From: GCA-2737725 sp033763995
GTDB lineage: Bacteria > Pseudomonadota > Alphaproteobacteria > Rhodospirillales > Rhodospirillaceae
Length of the DNA: 64,000 bases
NCBI GenBank assembly: GCA_033763995.1
Contig: JANRJL010000094.1
Location: 5,119 to 69,118 of the forward strand
Direction: 5' to 3'
This document shows positions 1-8,650 of this stretch, one piece after another (the first letter of the stretch is position 1; each line of letters begins with the position of its first letter). The translations under genes were made by a program, and so were the position numbers. The notes beneath the pieces were generated by a model. That model was not told where the DNA came from and ran no database searches. It saw nothing but the letters and a program-made list of their open reading frames with translations.

Positions 1-10
1 TTTCTCTCGG

Positions 11-1462
11 GTGGCGGATGCGCCCACGCATGTGACCGGCGCGCGCGAGGTGCCTGCCGCAGCGCCGTCTCCGGCGTACTGCAAAGTCGAGGGCTATATC
101 GCCGGCCGGATCGGTCTCGAACTGCGCCTGCCGCGGAGCGCGTGGAACGGCAAGATGATGTTTCAAGGCTGCGGCGGCTATTGCGGCTCGCTGATCCAGA
201 TGGAGCAATGCATGGACGCGCTGGCCCGCGGCTATGCCTGTGTCCATACGGACCTGGGGCATGTGAGCACGGCCAGCGACGCCAAGTGGGCCTACAACAA
301 TCCGCAGGCCGAGATCGATTTCTACTACCGCGCGACCCATGCCGCCGCCCAAGGGGGCAAGGCGATCATCGCGCAGGCTTACGACACGCCAGCGACGCGG
401 CACTACTACCAGGGCTGTTCCACCGGCGGGCGCCAGGGCTTGATTTCGGCGCAACGCTTCCCGGAGGATTTCGACGGCATCATCGTCGGCGCGCCGGCGG
501 GGGTGTCGGCGGGCGGAGGCCTGCACCTCATTTGGAGCGCACTGGCGAACCTCGATGCCGAGGGCCGTTCCATCATGAGCGACAAAAAAGTGCCGATGCT
601 GGCCTCCGCCGTCATGCAGAAATGCGACGCCATGGATGGGCTCGCCGATGGCCTGATCGACGACCCGCGCCGCTGCGATTTCGATCCGGCGGAATTGGCC
701 TGCAAGACTGGCCAAGACCCAGCGCAGTGTTTGAGCGATGCGGAAGTCAGCGTGGTACGCAAGATTTACGCCGGCGCCACGACCACGTCCGGTCGGCGCC
801 TCTACACCGCGACGCCCATGCTGGGTTCGGAGCCCACCTGGGTGCCGGTGTTCATTGGCGCCAATGGCCAGAAGCCGGGTTACTATTATTTCGGCGGCGA
901 CTTCTTTCGCTATCTCGCGTTTGCCGAGGATCCGGGGCCACGATGGAAGCCGGAGGATTTTGACTTTGAGCGCGACCCGCCGCGCATGGGTTACAACCGC
1001 CATCTCAACAACGCCGCCGATCCCGATCTGCGGGCCTTCAAGGCGCGCGGAGGCAAGCTGATCGCCTATCAGGGTTGGCGCGACTATTCCGTGCCGCCGC
1101 TGGCCATCGTCGACTATTACGAGCTGGTCGAGCGCGTCATGGGCGGTCGTGACGCCACGCAAGAGTTTTTCCGCCTGTTCATGCTGCCCGGCGTCGATCA
1201 TTGCGCCGGCGGTCCGGGCCCCGCGCGCATGGATTTGATGGCGGCACTTGAAGCCTGGGTGGAACGGGACCGCGCGCCGGGCGAAATCATCGCCGCGCGT
1301 ATCAAGAACGATCCGGGCATTCTCGGGAACGTTTACTTTCCGCTCAAGGCCGACGAGATCGAAGTGACGCGACCAGTCTATCCTTACCCCGAGGTCGCGC
1401 GCTATGTCGGTCAGGGCGACCCCAACCGCGCTGAAAACTTCCGTCGCACCTCGCCCAAGTAG
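11..1462 (+). CDS. Tannase/feruloyl esterase family protein, 5' end probably outside the window
   Basis: Likely a secreted or periplasmic alpha/beta-hydrolase acting on esters of aromatic acids; the substrate cannot be told. It has the family's CS-D-HC arrangement: the nucleophile elbow GCSTGGRQ (Cys136-Ser137 counted from base 11), an Asp in GWRDYSVPP, and DHC near residues 396-398. In the family the Cys beside the Ser and the Cys beside the His form a disulfide next to the triad. Cysteines are abundant, as expected for an exported protein. The first in-window start is a GTG at base 11 with no visible ribosome site, and the frame is open to base 2. No signal peptide is seen, so the true start is probably upstream and this entry is partial. 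Confidence 0.85.
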   Translation: MADAPTHVTGAREVPAAAPSPAYCKVEGYIAGRIGLELRLPRSAWNGKMMFQGCGGYCGSLIQMEQCMDALARGYACVHTDLGHVSTASDAKWAYNNPQAEIDFYYRATHAAAQGGKAIIAQAYDTPATRHYYQGCSTGGRQGLISAQRFPEDFDGIIVGAPAGVSAGGGLHLIWSALANLDAEGRSIMSDKKVPMLASAVMQKCDAMDGLADGLIDDPRRCDFDPAELACKTGQDPAQCLSDAEVSVVRKIYAGATTTSGRRLYTATPMLGSEPTWVPVFIGANGQKPGYYYFGGDFFRYLAFAEDPGPRWKPEDFDFERDPPRMGYNRHLNNAADPDLRAFKARGGKLIAYQGWRDYSVPPLAIVDYYELVERVMGGRDATQEFFRLFMLPGVDHCAGGPGPARMDLMAALEAWVERDRAPGEIIAARIKNDPGILGNVYFPLKADEIEVTRPVYPYPEVARYVGQGDPNRAENFRRTSPK

Positions 1463-1586
1463 GCGACGCGCGTCGCTGACCGGCCGTGTTAACAAAAGTG
1501 AATCAGGCGAGATAGTTTTTACCTGCAACCAGTTTCCTCGACCGCGCGTTTTTGGGCTGCTCGTGGAAACTGCGGTGGGGACCGCC

Positions 1587-1769
1587 ATGCATCACTTCAA
1601 GTACTTCGGCTATGTGGCCATTATCTTTGCCGTGTTGCTGGATCTTTATGCCGGCAATCCGGACGGCGATGCGACATTGCGGGTCGCCATCGACTGGATC
1701 GCGTTGTTTTTTGCAGTGGCGGGTTTAGGTGGCCTCGCGGTGGGACCGGTGAGTTCTTTGCGCCGATAA
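1587..1769 (+). CDS. Small hypothetical membrane protein (60 aa)
   Basis: Begins MHHFKYFGYVAIIFAVLLDL and holds two hydrophobic stretches, about residues 8-20 and 36-53, separated by a short polar stretch with NPDGD. This fits a two-helix inner-membrane peptide. The same frame is open from 1404, but the hydrophobic protein begins at this ATG and the upstream part looks like non-coding read-through. No family is recognised. It sits between the esterase and the ECF sigma gene with no obvious operon link. It could be a chance ORF; the clean alternation of hydrophobic and polar residues is the only support. Confidence 0.4.
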   Translation: MHHFKYFGYVAIIFAVLLDLYAGNPDGDATLRVAIDWIALFFAVAGLGGLAVGPVSSLRR

Positions 1770-2095
1770 GTCGGGCGCTCAACCTCTTTATTAGAGTTTG
1801 ATTCCACGCACCGTGCCGCGGTGCGCGAGTTGCGCAATTTTCTCAGGTAATATCTTTACTTATCAATAAGTTATATGAATTCCACCAGGTGGCGTTTTTG
1901 GCCCCATTGGTAGGCCGATTCTCGACCCGGTAAATCTTTATACGGCCTTTATACGCCCAGGCCGATTTCCGCATCGTGCCTTTACGGCCCTTCGCCCCAC
2001 TCTGCTCACCGATAAAGCGCGGGGTCGGGTTCGGATTGCAGCCCTCCTACAGCCGGACCCGGCCCCGCAAAACCCCAGGTGAACGGAGAGCCAGA
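1770..2095. other. Intergenic region upstream of the sigma factor gene
   Basis: About 326 bases with no supported gene. The first half is distinctly AT-rich compared with the surroundings and probably holds promoters. Two things stand out: a short palindrome CCACCAGGTGG at 1882-1892, and an 11-base tandem direct repeat (CTTTATACGGC then CTTTATACGCC) at 1936-1957. No classical EcfG-type promoter could be read with confidence. Confidence 0.5.
1936..1957 (+). repeat. 11-bp tandem direct repeat before the ECF sigma gene
   Basis: CTTTATACGGC is followed directly by CTTTATACGCC. The spacing is one helical turn, so it could be a pair of regulator half-sites about 140 bases upstream of the sigma factor start. 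The function is a guess. Confidence 0.4.
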
Positions 2096-2593
2096 ATGAG
2101 CGCTTTTCATGACGAGTTGACCAGCCTGCTGCCGGACCTGAATCGGTTCGCGCGCTCGCTGACCCGCAACGAGGACGACGCGCATGACTTGGTCCAGGAC
2201 TGTGTCGAGCGCGCGCTCAACAAGCGGGCCTTGTTCCAGGACGGCACCAGCTTGAAGTCTTGGTTGTTCACTCTGATGCGGAATCTGTTCATCAGCAGCA
2301 AGCGGCGCGAGGCGGTGGACCGCAAGTACGTCGCCCTCAGTCAGCCCGAGGCTTGGAACGTGGAGATGCCGCGCCAGACCGACCGGGTGTTCCTGAAGGA
2401 AACGCTGCGCGCCATGAAGTCGCTCTCGGCGGGCGAACGCCAAGCCATCGTCGTGCTCGGCATTCACGACGCGCCCCAGCAAGCCGTCGCGCGAATCTGC
2501 GGCGAGCCGGTGGGCACCTTGAAGTCGCGCCTGTCGCGCGGCCGCGCCCACCTTCGGGCCCAAATGGGTCTCGACCAAATGGCGTTCGCCTAA
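2096..2593 (+). CDS. ECF-type RNA polymerase sigma factor
   Basis: A 165-residue sigma factor of the extracytoplasmic-function class. Region 2 is visible in LPDLNRFARSLTRN and DLVQDCVERAL and in the region 2.4 stretch SWLFTLMRNLFISSKRR. Region 4 is at the C-terminus with GEPVGTLKSRLSRGRAHLR as the DNA-binding helix. The chosen ATG at 2096 follows a purine-rich GAACGGAGAG ribosome site; a longer in-frame start at 1976 gives an N-terminus unlike the family. The style resembles the EcfG general-stress group, but no PhyR or NepR partner and no anti-sigma gene lie beside it. A strong terminator follows, so it is probably transcribed alone. Confidence 0.88.
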   Translation: MSAFHDELTSLLPDLNRFARSLTRNEDDAHDLVQDCVERALNKRALFQDGTSLKSWLFTLMRNLFISSKRREAVDRKYVALSQPEAWNVEMPRQTDRVFLKETLRAMKSLSAGERQAIVVLGIHDAPQQAVARICGEPVGTLKSRLSRGRAHLRAQMGLDQMAFA

Positions 2594-2664
2594 GAATTCG
2601 GAATTTTTCGGAATCCACTGGTCTGGCGTCTCCCATCCCCCCAACAGCCGCCAGTGGTAACTTA

Positions 2665-2700
2665 GCCCCGTCGCAGAAATGCGGCGGGGCTTTTTCTTTT
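2665..2700 (+). terminator. Rho-independent terminator after the ECF sigma gene
   Basis: A ten-base stem GCCCCGTCGC / GCGGCGGGGC with one G-T wobble closes a six-base loop and is followed by TTTTTCTTTT. It lies 71 bases past the sigma factor stop and just before the 3' end of the convergent HupE-like gene at 2710. Confidence 0.9.
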
Positions 2701-2709
2701 CCCTTTATT

Positions 2710-3801
2710 TTAGACGAGCGGAAACACACGCATGACCAGCATCGACACTCCCGGCAGGGCGGCCAGGACCGATGCGGCGATCATCAGCCGTTCGCGCGGG
2801 AGGGGAACGGCCAGGCGGGTCGCGGTCCAGAACGCGCCCAGCGCCGCGCCGACGAAAAAAAGCTGTCCCAGCTCAACGCCGACATTGAAACCGAAGAGGC
2901 CGGGCAGAAGGTTGGCCCCGGACAGACCGTAGTCGGACAGCGACGAGGCGAAGCCCAAGCCGTGCAACAGGCCGCAGGCCACCACGATGGTCGCGCGCAA
3001 GGCGAATGATCGGCGCGTGCCGCCCAGCAAATTGTCGAGCGCGAGCGCGACGATGCTGGCGGCGATCAGCGGTTCCACGATGCCAGGGGATACGGAAACG
3101 AGATCAAGCGTGGCCAACGTCAAGGTGATGGAATGGGCGATGGTGAACCCCGTCAGGATCACGATCCATTGCCGCAGGCTCATGGCCGCCGCCAGAATGG
3201 TCAGCAGGAAGAGCAAGTGGTCAAAGCCCAACAGGATGTGCTCCACACCGATGCTGATAAACTCCGTGAACACGGCCAAGCCGCCGCGGAAGAAGGTGTG
3301 CGTGGGCCGGCCAGGGGTCAACACGGCGAGTTCTTCCGCTTTCCCGCTAGTTGCCGTCAGTGCGAGGCGCTGATCCGCCGCCGCCGTGCCGAACAGGTCC
3401 GTCCATACCTCGACCTTGCGCGGCGCCTCGGCGAAGCGCTGCGCGATCAGCGCCACCACGGTGGCGGTGGGGGCTTGTTGGTCATCGCCGGTGAGCGCCG
3501 AGACGATCATCGTCAACGCTTCCACCGGTGCGGCACCGTCGGCGGTGACACGCACGCGGCCGTCGATCTGGGTTCGCAGGGTCGTTGCGTGGCGGCCCAA
3601 CTCGGTCGCGTCGATCAGCCCGTCGGTATTGTCGTCGAAGCCGCTAAGCGACGTCACGGGTACGCTGAGAACGACGTAGATATTCCGCTCCTTGACCGAC
3701 ACCGTGCCCTTGTTGGCGGGCATCAGGTGGGCCGCGGCCGGGGCGGTGAAGCCCACGGCCGCCGCCAGGACGGCCGCCGCGAGTTTCAATGCGGGCGTCA
3801 A
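2710..3801 (-). CDS. HupE/UreJ-like membrane protein with N-terminal exported domain
   Basis: A 363-residue protein: signal peptide (about 1-24), a periplasmic domain of about 145 residues, then six or seven membrane helices of the HupE/UreJ_2 type. Family landmarks are GVEHILLGFDHLLFLL, a HSITL helix, GLLHGLGFASSL and FNVGVELGQ; the conserved His residues suggest metal handling, and the family is linked to nickel or cobalt permeases. The exported part contains DDNTDGLIDATEL (residues 56-68), whose Asp-x-Asn-x-Asp-Gly-x-Ile-x3-Glu spacing fits an EF-hand loop. Its start overlaps the stop of the upstream YHYH gene by four bases (ATGA), so the two are probably translationally coupled. The transported substrate is not known. 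Confidence 0.8.
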   Translation of the reverse strand: MTPALKLAAAVLAAAVGFTAPAAAHLMPANKGTVSVKERNIYVVLSVPVTSLSGFDDNTDGLIDATELGRHATTLRTQIDGRVRVTADGAAPVEALTMIVSALTGDDQQAPTATVVALIAQRFAEAPRKVEVWTDLFGTAAADQRLALTATSGKAEELAVLTPGRPTHTFFRGGLAVFTEFISIGVEHILLGFDHLLFLLTILAAAMSLRQWIVILTGFTIAHSITLTLATLDLVSVSPGIVEPLIAASIVALALDNLLGGTRRSFALRATIVVACGLLHGLGFASSLSDYGLSGANLLPGLFGFNVGVELGQLFFVGAALGAFWTATRLAVPLPRERLMIAASVLAALPGVSMLVMRVFPLV

Positions 3802-5447
3802 TTGATGGTCCCTTTCAGGCAGCGCGGTTGGTACGGGTACGTGTCGGTGGTGTAGTAGTGATAGATGCCGTTAGGGAACTCCGGCGTGACGCCGAAACGG
3901 CCGTTGCAGTCGTCCAGATCGCCCGATCCGGCGACGTAGTTCCAATCGGACTGGAACGCGCCCAGCGGCACCAGCGCGGTGGACGGCCGGCCCGAATCCG
4001 CCACCGTATCCACGGCGAAGCTGCCGCGAATGACCTTGAGCGCGCTGGTGGCGTCGGTGGCGACGGTATAGCCGTAGCGCCCATAAATGGGGTAACCGTC
4101 GGCGGCGAATCCGAGCAACACCATTTTCATGTTGGTCGGCGAGGCGCCGGCGTTGGTCAGCAGTCCTTCCGGCACGCCGTGGTAATGATACTCGCCCGTG
4201 GGCTGGACGTGGGCCTGGTTGACGTCCACGCCGAAATTGAAGGTGGTTTGGCCCAGGGCCTCGATGCGCCAGATATCGCTGCTCATGGCGAGGTTGCAAT
4301 TGGCCGTCGACGTGATGTTCGATGGGCAGGCGCCGGCGGTCGTCGGCTCGAATTTCACGCCGTTGAGCGCGTAGCCGATGATGTTTTGCGACTGATTCGA
4401 CGAGGCCGTGACCGGCGTCAGCTTCGCGCTGAACGTCGTGCCACTCCGCGCGGCGATGGCATGCGGGTTGCCCGCATTCGGGAACGTTCCAACCGTGTGA
4501 TTGGGCAGCGCGTTGGAGGTCATGGTTCGTGTCGTGCTCGAACACGTCCATGACGACGAACTCGTCAAGCCGATCGACGCGATCGTGTAGGTTTGATTGA
4601 AGGGGCAGGCGACGCCCGCTGTCGACGACGTCCCTGTCACGGCCGTCGTGGTCCTCGCGCTGACGAATGCGCCAACATTGGCGATATCGCCGCTGGCCGT
4701 GTCGGCGACGACAAACGTATTCAGGCTGCCGTTGGCGTCGATGTTCAATCGCCATACGGTCGTATTGGTCGTGGCGATGGAGCCCGTCAGCCCCTTGGCG
4801 GAATTGCCCTGAGCAAGATCCGAGGCGCTGAGTTCGACCGCCTGATTGCCGCCAAGTGTGATGCGCGCCGAACCGCTGAGCGCATTTCCGCTCACGTCGG
4901 TTGCCGTGATGGTGATCGCGTTGCTTGTGCTCGTCGGATTGGCGATTCGCAGCCGCGCCGCCCAAGAGGCGCCGCCGGGCACCGGAAAGAGATGCACAAG
5001 ATAGTCGCCGTTGCTTTCGGGAGCGGCCGCAATCGACGTCTCGGTGAGGCCGCCGTTGGTGCTGGCGACGAAATTCTGAACGGTGACGTCCGATGTCGAG
5101 GTGACATCGAGGTGCCAGTATCCCGTTCCATTGCCCAACCGGCCGGTGATGGCGGTCGTGCCCGCCACGCCTTGTTCGAGCTGACCGCTCGACAAGACTC
5201 GCGTTGCGCCCGCCGACAGCGTGATGGTGAGCCCGCCTCCGGGTGCGGCGACGCCCAAATCATCCTTGCCGCCGACGCTGACGGTGGTGGTCGCGTTGCC
5301 GCGGTTATAGAGCCCGAGGTATCCGATTCGCCCGGAGGTATCGTCGGGTTGAAAGAATGAAATGGTTGCGGCAGAGGCGCTGCCGCCCATCAGTCCACCG
5401 AAAGTGGCTAAAAGAGGCAGAATAGGGGCGTTTCGCGACGTCGGCAT
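3798..5447 (-). CDS. Exported YHYH-domain protein
   Basis: A 549-residue secreted protein with signal peptide MPTSRNAPILPLLATFGGLM...SASA. The first ~270 residues are Thr/Ser/Asn-rich beta-strand sequence. The C-terminal part carries the YHYH domain: EYHYHGVPEGLL near residue 417 and a terminal GIYHYYTTDTYPYQPRC. YHYH domains are known as a His/Tyr-rich extracytoplasmic module of unresolved function, often suspected of metal binding. It is the first gene of a two-gene leftward operon with the HupE-like membrane protein, overlapping by four bases, which suggests one envelope function. A short divergent gap separates it from the neighbouring hydrolase. Confidence 0.8.
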   Translation of the reverse strand: MPTSRNAPILPLLATFGGLMGGSASAATISFFQPDDTSGRIGYLGLYNRGNATTTVSVGGKDDLGVAAPGGGLTITLSAGATRVLSSGQLEQGVAGTTAITGRLGNGTGYWHLDVTSTSDVTVQNFVASTNGGLTETSIAAAPESNGDYLVHLFPVPGGASWAARLRIANPTSTSNAITITATDVSGNALSGSARITLGGNQAVELSASDLAQGNSAKGLTGSIATTNTTVWRLNIDANGSLNTFVVADTASGDIANVGAFVSARTTTAVTGTSSTAGVACPFNQTYTIASIGLTSSSSWTCSSTTRTMTSNALPNHTVGTFPNAGNPHAIAARSGTTFSAKLTPVTASSNQSQNIIGYALNGVKFEPTTAGACPSNITSTANCNLAMSSDIWRIEALGQTTFNFGVDVNQAHVQPTGEYHYHGVPEGLLTNAGASPTNMKMVLLGFAADGYPIYGRYGYTVATDATSALKVIRGSFAVDTVADSGRPSTALVPLGAFQSDWNYVAGSGDLDDCNGRFGVTPEFPNGIYHYYTTDTYPYQPRCLKGTIN

Positions 5448-5538
5448 GGGCGTTCTCCTGTGGTGTCGAGAACGCCAAACTACGGCCCGGCGCCGCCAGA
5501 ATTTGTATCAATTTGTACGCCTTTGTCGGCGTAAGCGA

Positions 5539-7923
5539 TTACATCCCCTTCAGGATGGCGTTGGGCAGGATGGCATCGTCCCAATCGGGCCGATTGACCG
5601 CGCCGGTGCGCACGATCACCAGTTTCTTCGACGGCACCATATAGACGCGATGCCCGCCACCGCCATCGAAGAACACCACGTCGTCGGCCAAGTAGGGCGC
5701 GGAATGGGTGACTCCTACGGGCGTGTTGCGATTGTAGAAGCGTTTGCCCGCCGCGGGCGCGCCGAGCCAGACCTGAAAACCATAGTTCGGATTATGCCGG
5801 GAGGGCGTCGTCATGGCCTTGAGCCACTCGGCCGAGGCGACCTCGCGGCCCTCGAAGCGCCCGCCGTTGGCCAACATGACGCCGACGCGCAGCCAATCGC
5901 GCGGCCGGGCCATGAAGTACGAAAACGCCCTGGCCGTTCCGCCGGGCCGGTCGAGCCACAGATGCGCGTCTTTCGCGCCCATGGGTTTCCACAGCTTCTC
6001 GGAAACGTAGTCGGCATAACGCTTGCCCGTGGCGCGTTCCAACAGGGTCAGCAGGATCTGCGTATTGGCGCTGTTGTAGTTGAACTCACCGCCCGGCACC
6101 CGGTCGATCGGGTAGTTGAGCACGTAAGATGCGATATCGGGTCCCAGGAAGGTGCGCAGGCCCGTGGCCCAGGGGCTTTGACTGAATGCGTAATTGAAAC
6201 GCTCGTGCCGCACGCCGCTGGACATGGTCAGGAGCTGGCGAATGGTGAGCGTTTCTTTCGCCGTGCCGCGCCATTCACCGATGTAGTTGGCCGCGGCATC
6301 GTCGACGGAGGCAATGCGGCCGTCGGTCACGGCCTGGCCCACGGCCAACGCCAGCATCGACTTCGCCATGGAGTAAGTTTCCGACACGTCGTCGGGGCTG
6401 CGGCCGTTCCAGTACTTCTCGACCTCCACCGCGCCGTCGCGCCACACGATCAGCGATAACGATTTTGTTTTTTCCGCGTAGTCGACGGCAGCGGTAATAG
6501 CTTCTGGGGCTATCGTGCGTTCGGACTCGGGGCGCGTGGGCAATTCAACGGTGAAACTCCCCGCCACGGTTTCCTTCACGTCGGTCCACGCCGGCAAGGT
6601 GGCCGGGGTTTGGTCTTGGATTGACAACCAGCGCGTCCAAAAACGTGTCTCACCGGAGATGCGGTCCCGCATCGACCGTTGGCGAGGCTCTTGCGGCGGC
6701 AATTGCCGTGGCGTGGCTTTGGGCCCACCCACGCCGAGGCCGCGCAGGATCATGTTGGGCAGCGCGGAATTGTCCCACTCCGGCTGGTTGGGCGGCGGGC
6801 GCAGGCCGGTGCGCACGATCACCAAATCCTGCGACGGCACCATGTAGACGATTTGCCCGTTCATGCCGTCGAACAGGAACAGGTCGTCGGCGAGATAGGG
6901 CTCGGAATGGAACGCGCCGGGCCGGGGCGCGGCATTGTTCGGCGAGTTGGGGCGGTGAAACAGCCGGCGCTGGGTGTAAGGCTGACCCAGCCAGGTCATG
7001 AGCCCGAAATGCGGATTGTTGCGCGACGGTTTGCGCATCTCGGTGACCCACCATGACGGCAGAACCTCGCGGCCCGCGACCGCGCCGTAATTCAGCACCA
7101 TGACGCCGATGCGCAGCCAGGTTTCCGGCGGCAGCATCAGGCAACAGCCGCCGTGAGGCATGCCGCCCTCGCGATTGACCCAGATCTTGCCGCCGGCGGC
7201 CCCGATGGGCTTCAAGATCGCGTCGCCCAGGTATTCCGCGTAGCGCTTTTTGGTGGCGCCCTCGATGATGTGCGGCATCACGTCGGCGGTGATGTCGCTG
7301 TAGTCGTAGGCGCTGCCCGGCGGAAACTCGAGCGGCACGTTCTCCACCAACAGCCTGTCCCACTCCGGGTCGATGTACCGGCGCGACGCCAAACTGTAGG
7401 GCCCGCCGCCGCGAAACCACATCAGACCGCTCGACATCTGCAGCACATTGCGAATGGTGATCTTTTCCTTCGGCGTGCCGCGCCATGCCACAATGTATTT
7501 GGCGGTCGGGTCGTCGAGCGAGGCGATATGACCGTCCTTGATGGCGGCGCCGATCAGCAGGCCGCCCAGCATCTTGTGCAGGCTGCGCGAGTTGACCGGC
7601 GTGTCTTGCGCGCCGCCCCAATAATCCGCCGACTGCAACTTGCCCTTGTGCCAGATGAGAAGGCTGCTGGAGCGATTCTTGGCCGCGTAGTCGCGCGCGA
7701 CCTCTAATGTTTGGGCCGGGATCGTTCGCTCGGCCTCGGGCGCCACGGCGATGAAACCGTCATGGGCGCCGGGCACGTCCTCGGTGGGTTCGTAAACGTC
7801 CGTGTCGCCGCTGCCGCCCAAGGCGGCGACGGCGAAGTAACGATCCCAATAGACGCGGTTCTGCCAATAGAAGACGCTCCCAACGACGGCGACGGCAAGA
7901 GCAATCAGGGCCACAGTCTTCAT
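5539..7923 (-). CDS. Tandem two-domain serine beta-lactamase-fold hydrolase
   Basis: A 794-residue protein with an N-terminal anchor or signal (MKTVALIALAVAVVGSVFYW) and two successive domains of the class C beta-lactamase / 6-aminohexanoate-dimer hydrolase fold. Domain 1 (about 75-400) has SLHK as the S-x-x-K nucleophile motif and YDYSD as the second motif; domain 2 (about 440-794) has SMAK and YNSAN. Each ends with a similar block (VYMVPSQDLVIVRTG and VYMVPSKKLVIVRTG), so the halves arose by duplication and fusion. A true antibiotic beta-lactamase role is not implied; esterase or amidase activity is more likely. The ATG at 7923 is preferred over TTG 7935. It follows the kdpE-like gene by about 13 bases and is the last gene of the zur-led run. 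Confidence 0.83.
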   Translation of the reverse strand: MKTVALIALAVAVVGSVFYWQNRVYWDRYFAVAALGGSGDTDVYEPTEDVPGAHDGFIAVAPEAERTIPAQTLEVARDYAAKNRSSSLLIWHKGKLQSADYWGGAQDTPVNSRSLHKMLGGLLIGAAIKDGHIASLDDPTAKYIVAWRGTPKEKITIRNVLQMSSGLMWFRGGGPYSLASRRYIDPEWDRLLVENVPLEFPPGSAYDYSDITADVMPHIIEGATKKRYAEYLGDAILKPIGAAGGKIWVNREGGMPHGGCCLMLPPETWLRIGVMVLNYGAVAGREVLPSWWVTEMRKPSRNNPHFGLMTWLGQPYTQRRLFHRPNSPNNAAPRPGAFHSEPYLADDLFLFDGMNGQIVYMVPSQDLVIVRTGLRPPPNQPEWDNSALPNMILRGLGVGGPKATPRQLPPQEPRQRSMRDRISGETRFWTRWLSIQDQTPATLPAWTDVKETVAGSFTVELPTRPESERTIAPEAITAAVDYAEKTKSLSLIVWRDGAVEVEKYWNGRSPDDVSETYSMAKSMLALAVGQAVTDGRIASVDDAAANYIGEWRGTAKETLTIRQLLTMSSGVRHERFNYAFSQSPWATGLRTFLGPDIASYVLNYPIDRVPGGEFNYNSANTQILLTLLERATGKRYADYVSEKLWKPMGAKDAHLWLDRPGGTARAFSYFMARPRDWLRVGVMLANGGRFEGREVASAEWLKAMTTPSRHNPNYGFQVWLGAPAAGKRFYNRNTPVGVTHSAPYLADDVVFFDGGGGHRVYMVPSKKLVIVRTGAVNRPDWDDAILPNAILKGM

Positions 7924-7936
7924 GGGCGGCGGCAAC

Positions 7937-8629
7937 TCATGAGGCCTGAAAACGGTAACCCACGCCGGGCTCGGTCAACAGCACCTTGGGCGCGGCGGGA
8001 TCGCGTTCAAGCTTTTGGCGTAACTGGCCGATGTAAACGCGCAGGTATTGGGTTTCCTCCACGTAGCCCTGGCCCCAGACTTCCTGGAGCAACTGCTGGT
8101 GCGTGATGACTTTGCCCGGGTGTGACGCCAGCACGCGCAGGAGGTCGTATTCCTTGCGCGACAGGCGCACCGCCGTGCCGCCCAGCGTCACCAGGCGCTT
8201 GACCAAGTCGATGCTGAGATCGCCCGCCGTGATGGTGGTGTCGGCCTCGGCCGCGTCGGTGGCCTTGCGCCGCAGGGCCACGCGCATGCGCGCCAGCACT
8301 TCGCCCATGCTGAAGGGCTTGGTGACGTAATCGTTGGCCCCGCGATCCAAGGCCTCGATCTTGTCGGACTCGTCGGAGCGCACCGACAGCACGATGATCG
8401 GCACCTTGCTCCACTCGCGCACGGATTTGATGACGTCCAGGCCATCGGTGTCGGGCAAACCCAGGTCAAGCACGATCAGATCGGGCTTTTGCAGCGTCGC
8501 TTGGCGCACGCCCTCCTTGCCGGTGTCGGCCTCGACCACTTCGTAATCATGGGCCTGCAAGCTCGCGCGCAGGAAGCGGCGGATTTGCGGTTCGTCGTCA
8601 ACGATGAGCACGCGGGGCAGGTTGGCCAT
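7937..8629 (-). CDS. kdpE: KdpE-like OmpR-family response regulator
   Basis: A 230-residue two-domain regulator. The receiver (about 1-120) has the acidic pair in VLIVDDEP, the phospho-acceptor Asp55 in LIVLDLGLP and the Lys of VTKPF. The winged-helix DNA-binding domain (about 130-230) reads LSRKEYDLLRVLASHPG and GVGYRF, as in KdpE. It starts 21 bases after the KdpD-like kinase gene. No kdpFABC potassium pump genes are in the window; the operon neighbours are zinc uptake genes upstream and a hydrolase downstream, so its targets may differ from potassium uptake. Confidence 0.88.
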   Translation of the reverse strand: MANLPRVLIVDDEPQIRRFLRASLQAHDYEVVEADTGKEGVRQATLQKPDLIVLDLGLPDTDGLDVIKSVREWSKVPIIVLSVRSDESDKIEALDRGANDYVTKPFSMGEVLARMRVALRRKATDAAEADTTITAGDLSIDLVKRLVTLGGTAVRLSRKEYDLLRVLASHPGKVITHQQLLQEVWGQGYVEETQYLRVYIGQLRQKLERDPAAPKVLLTEPGVGYRFQAS

Positions 8630-8650
8630 GGCCCTATGTTATCCTCCGGG

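Noticed and set aside
1882..1892. Terminator at CCACCAGGTGG
   Set aside because: A five-base stem followed by a short T-run is too weak, and no gene ends close before it.
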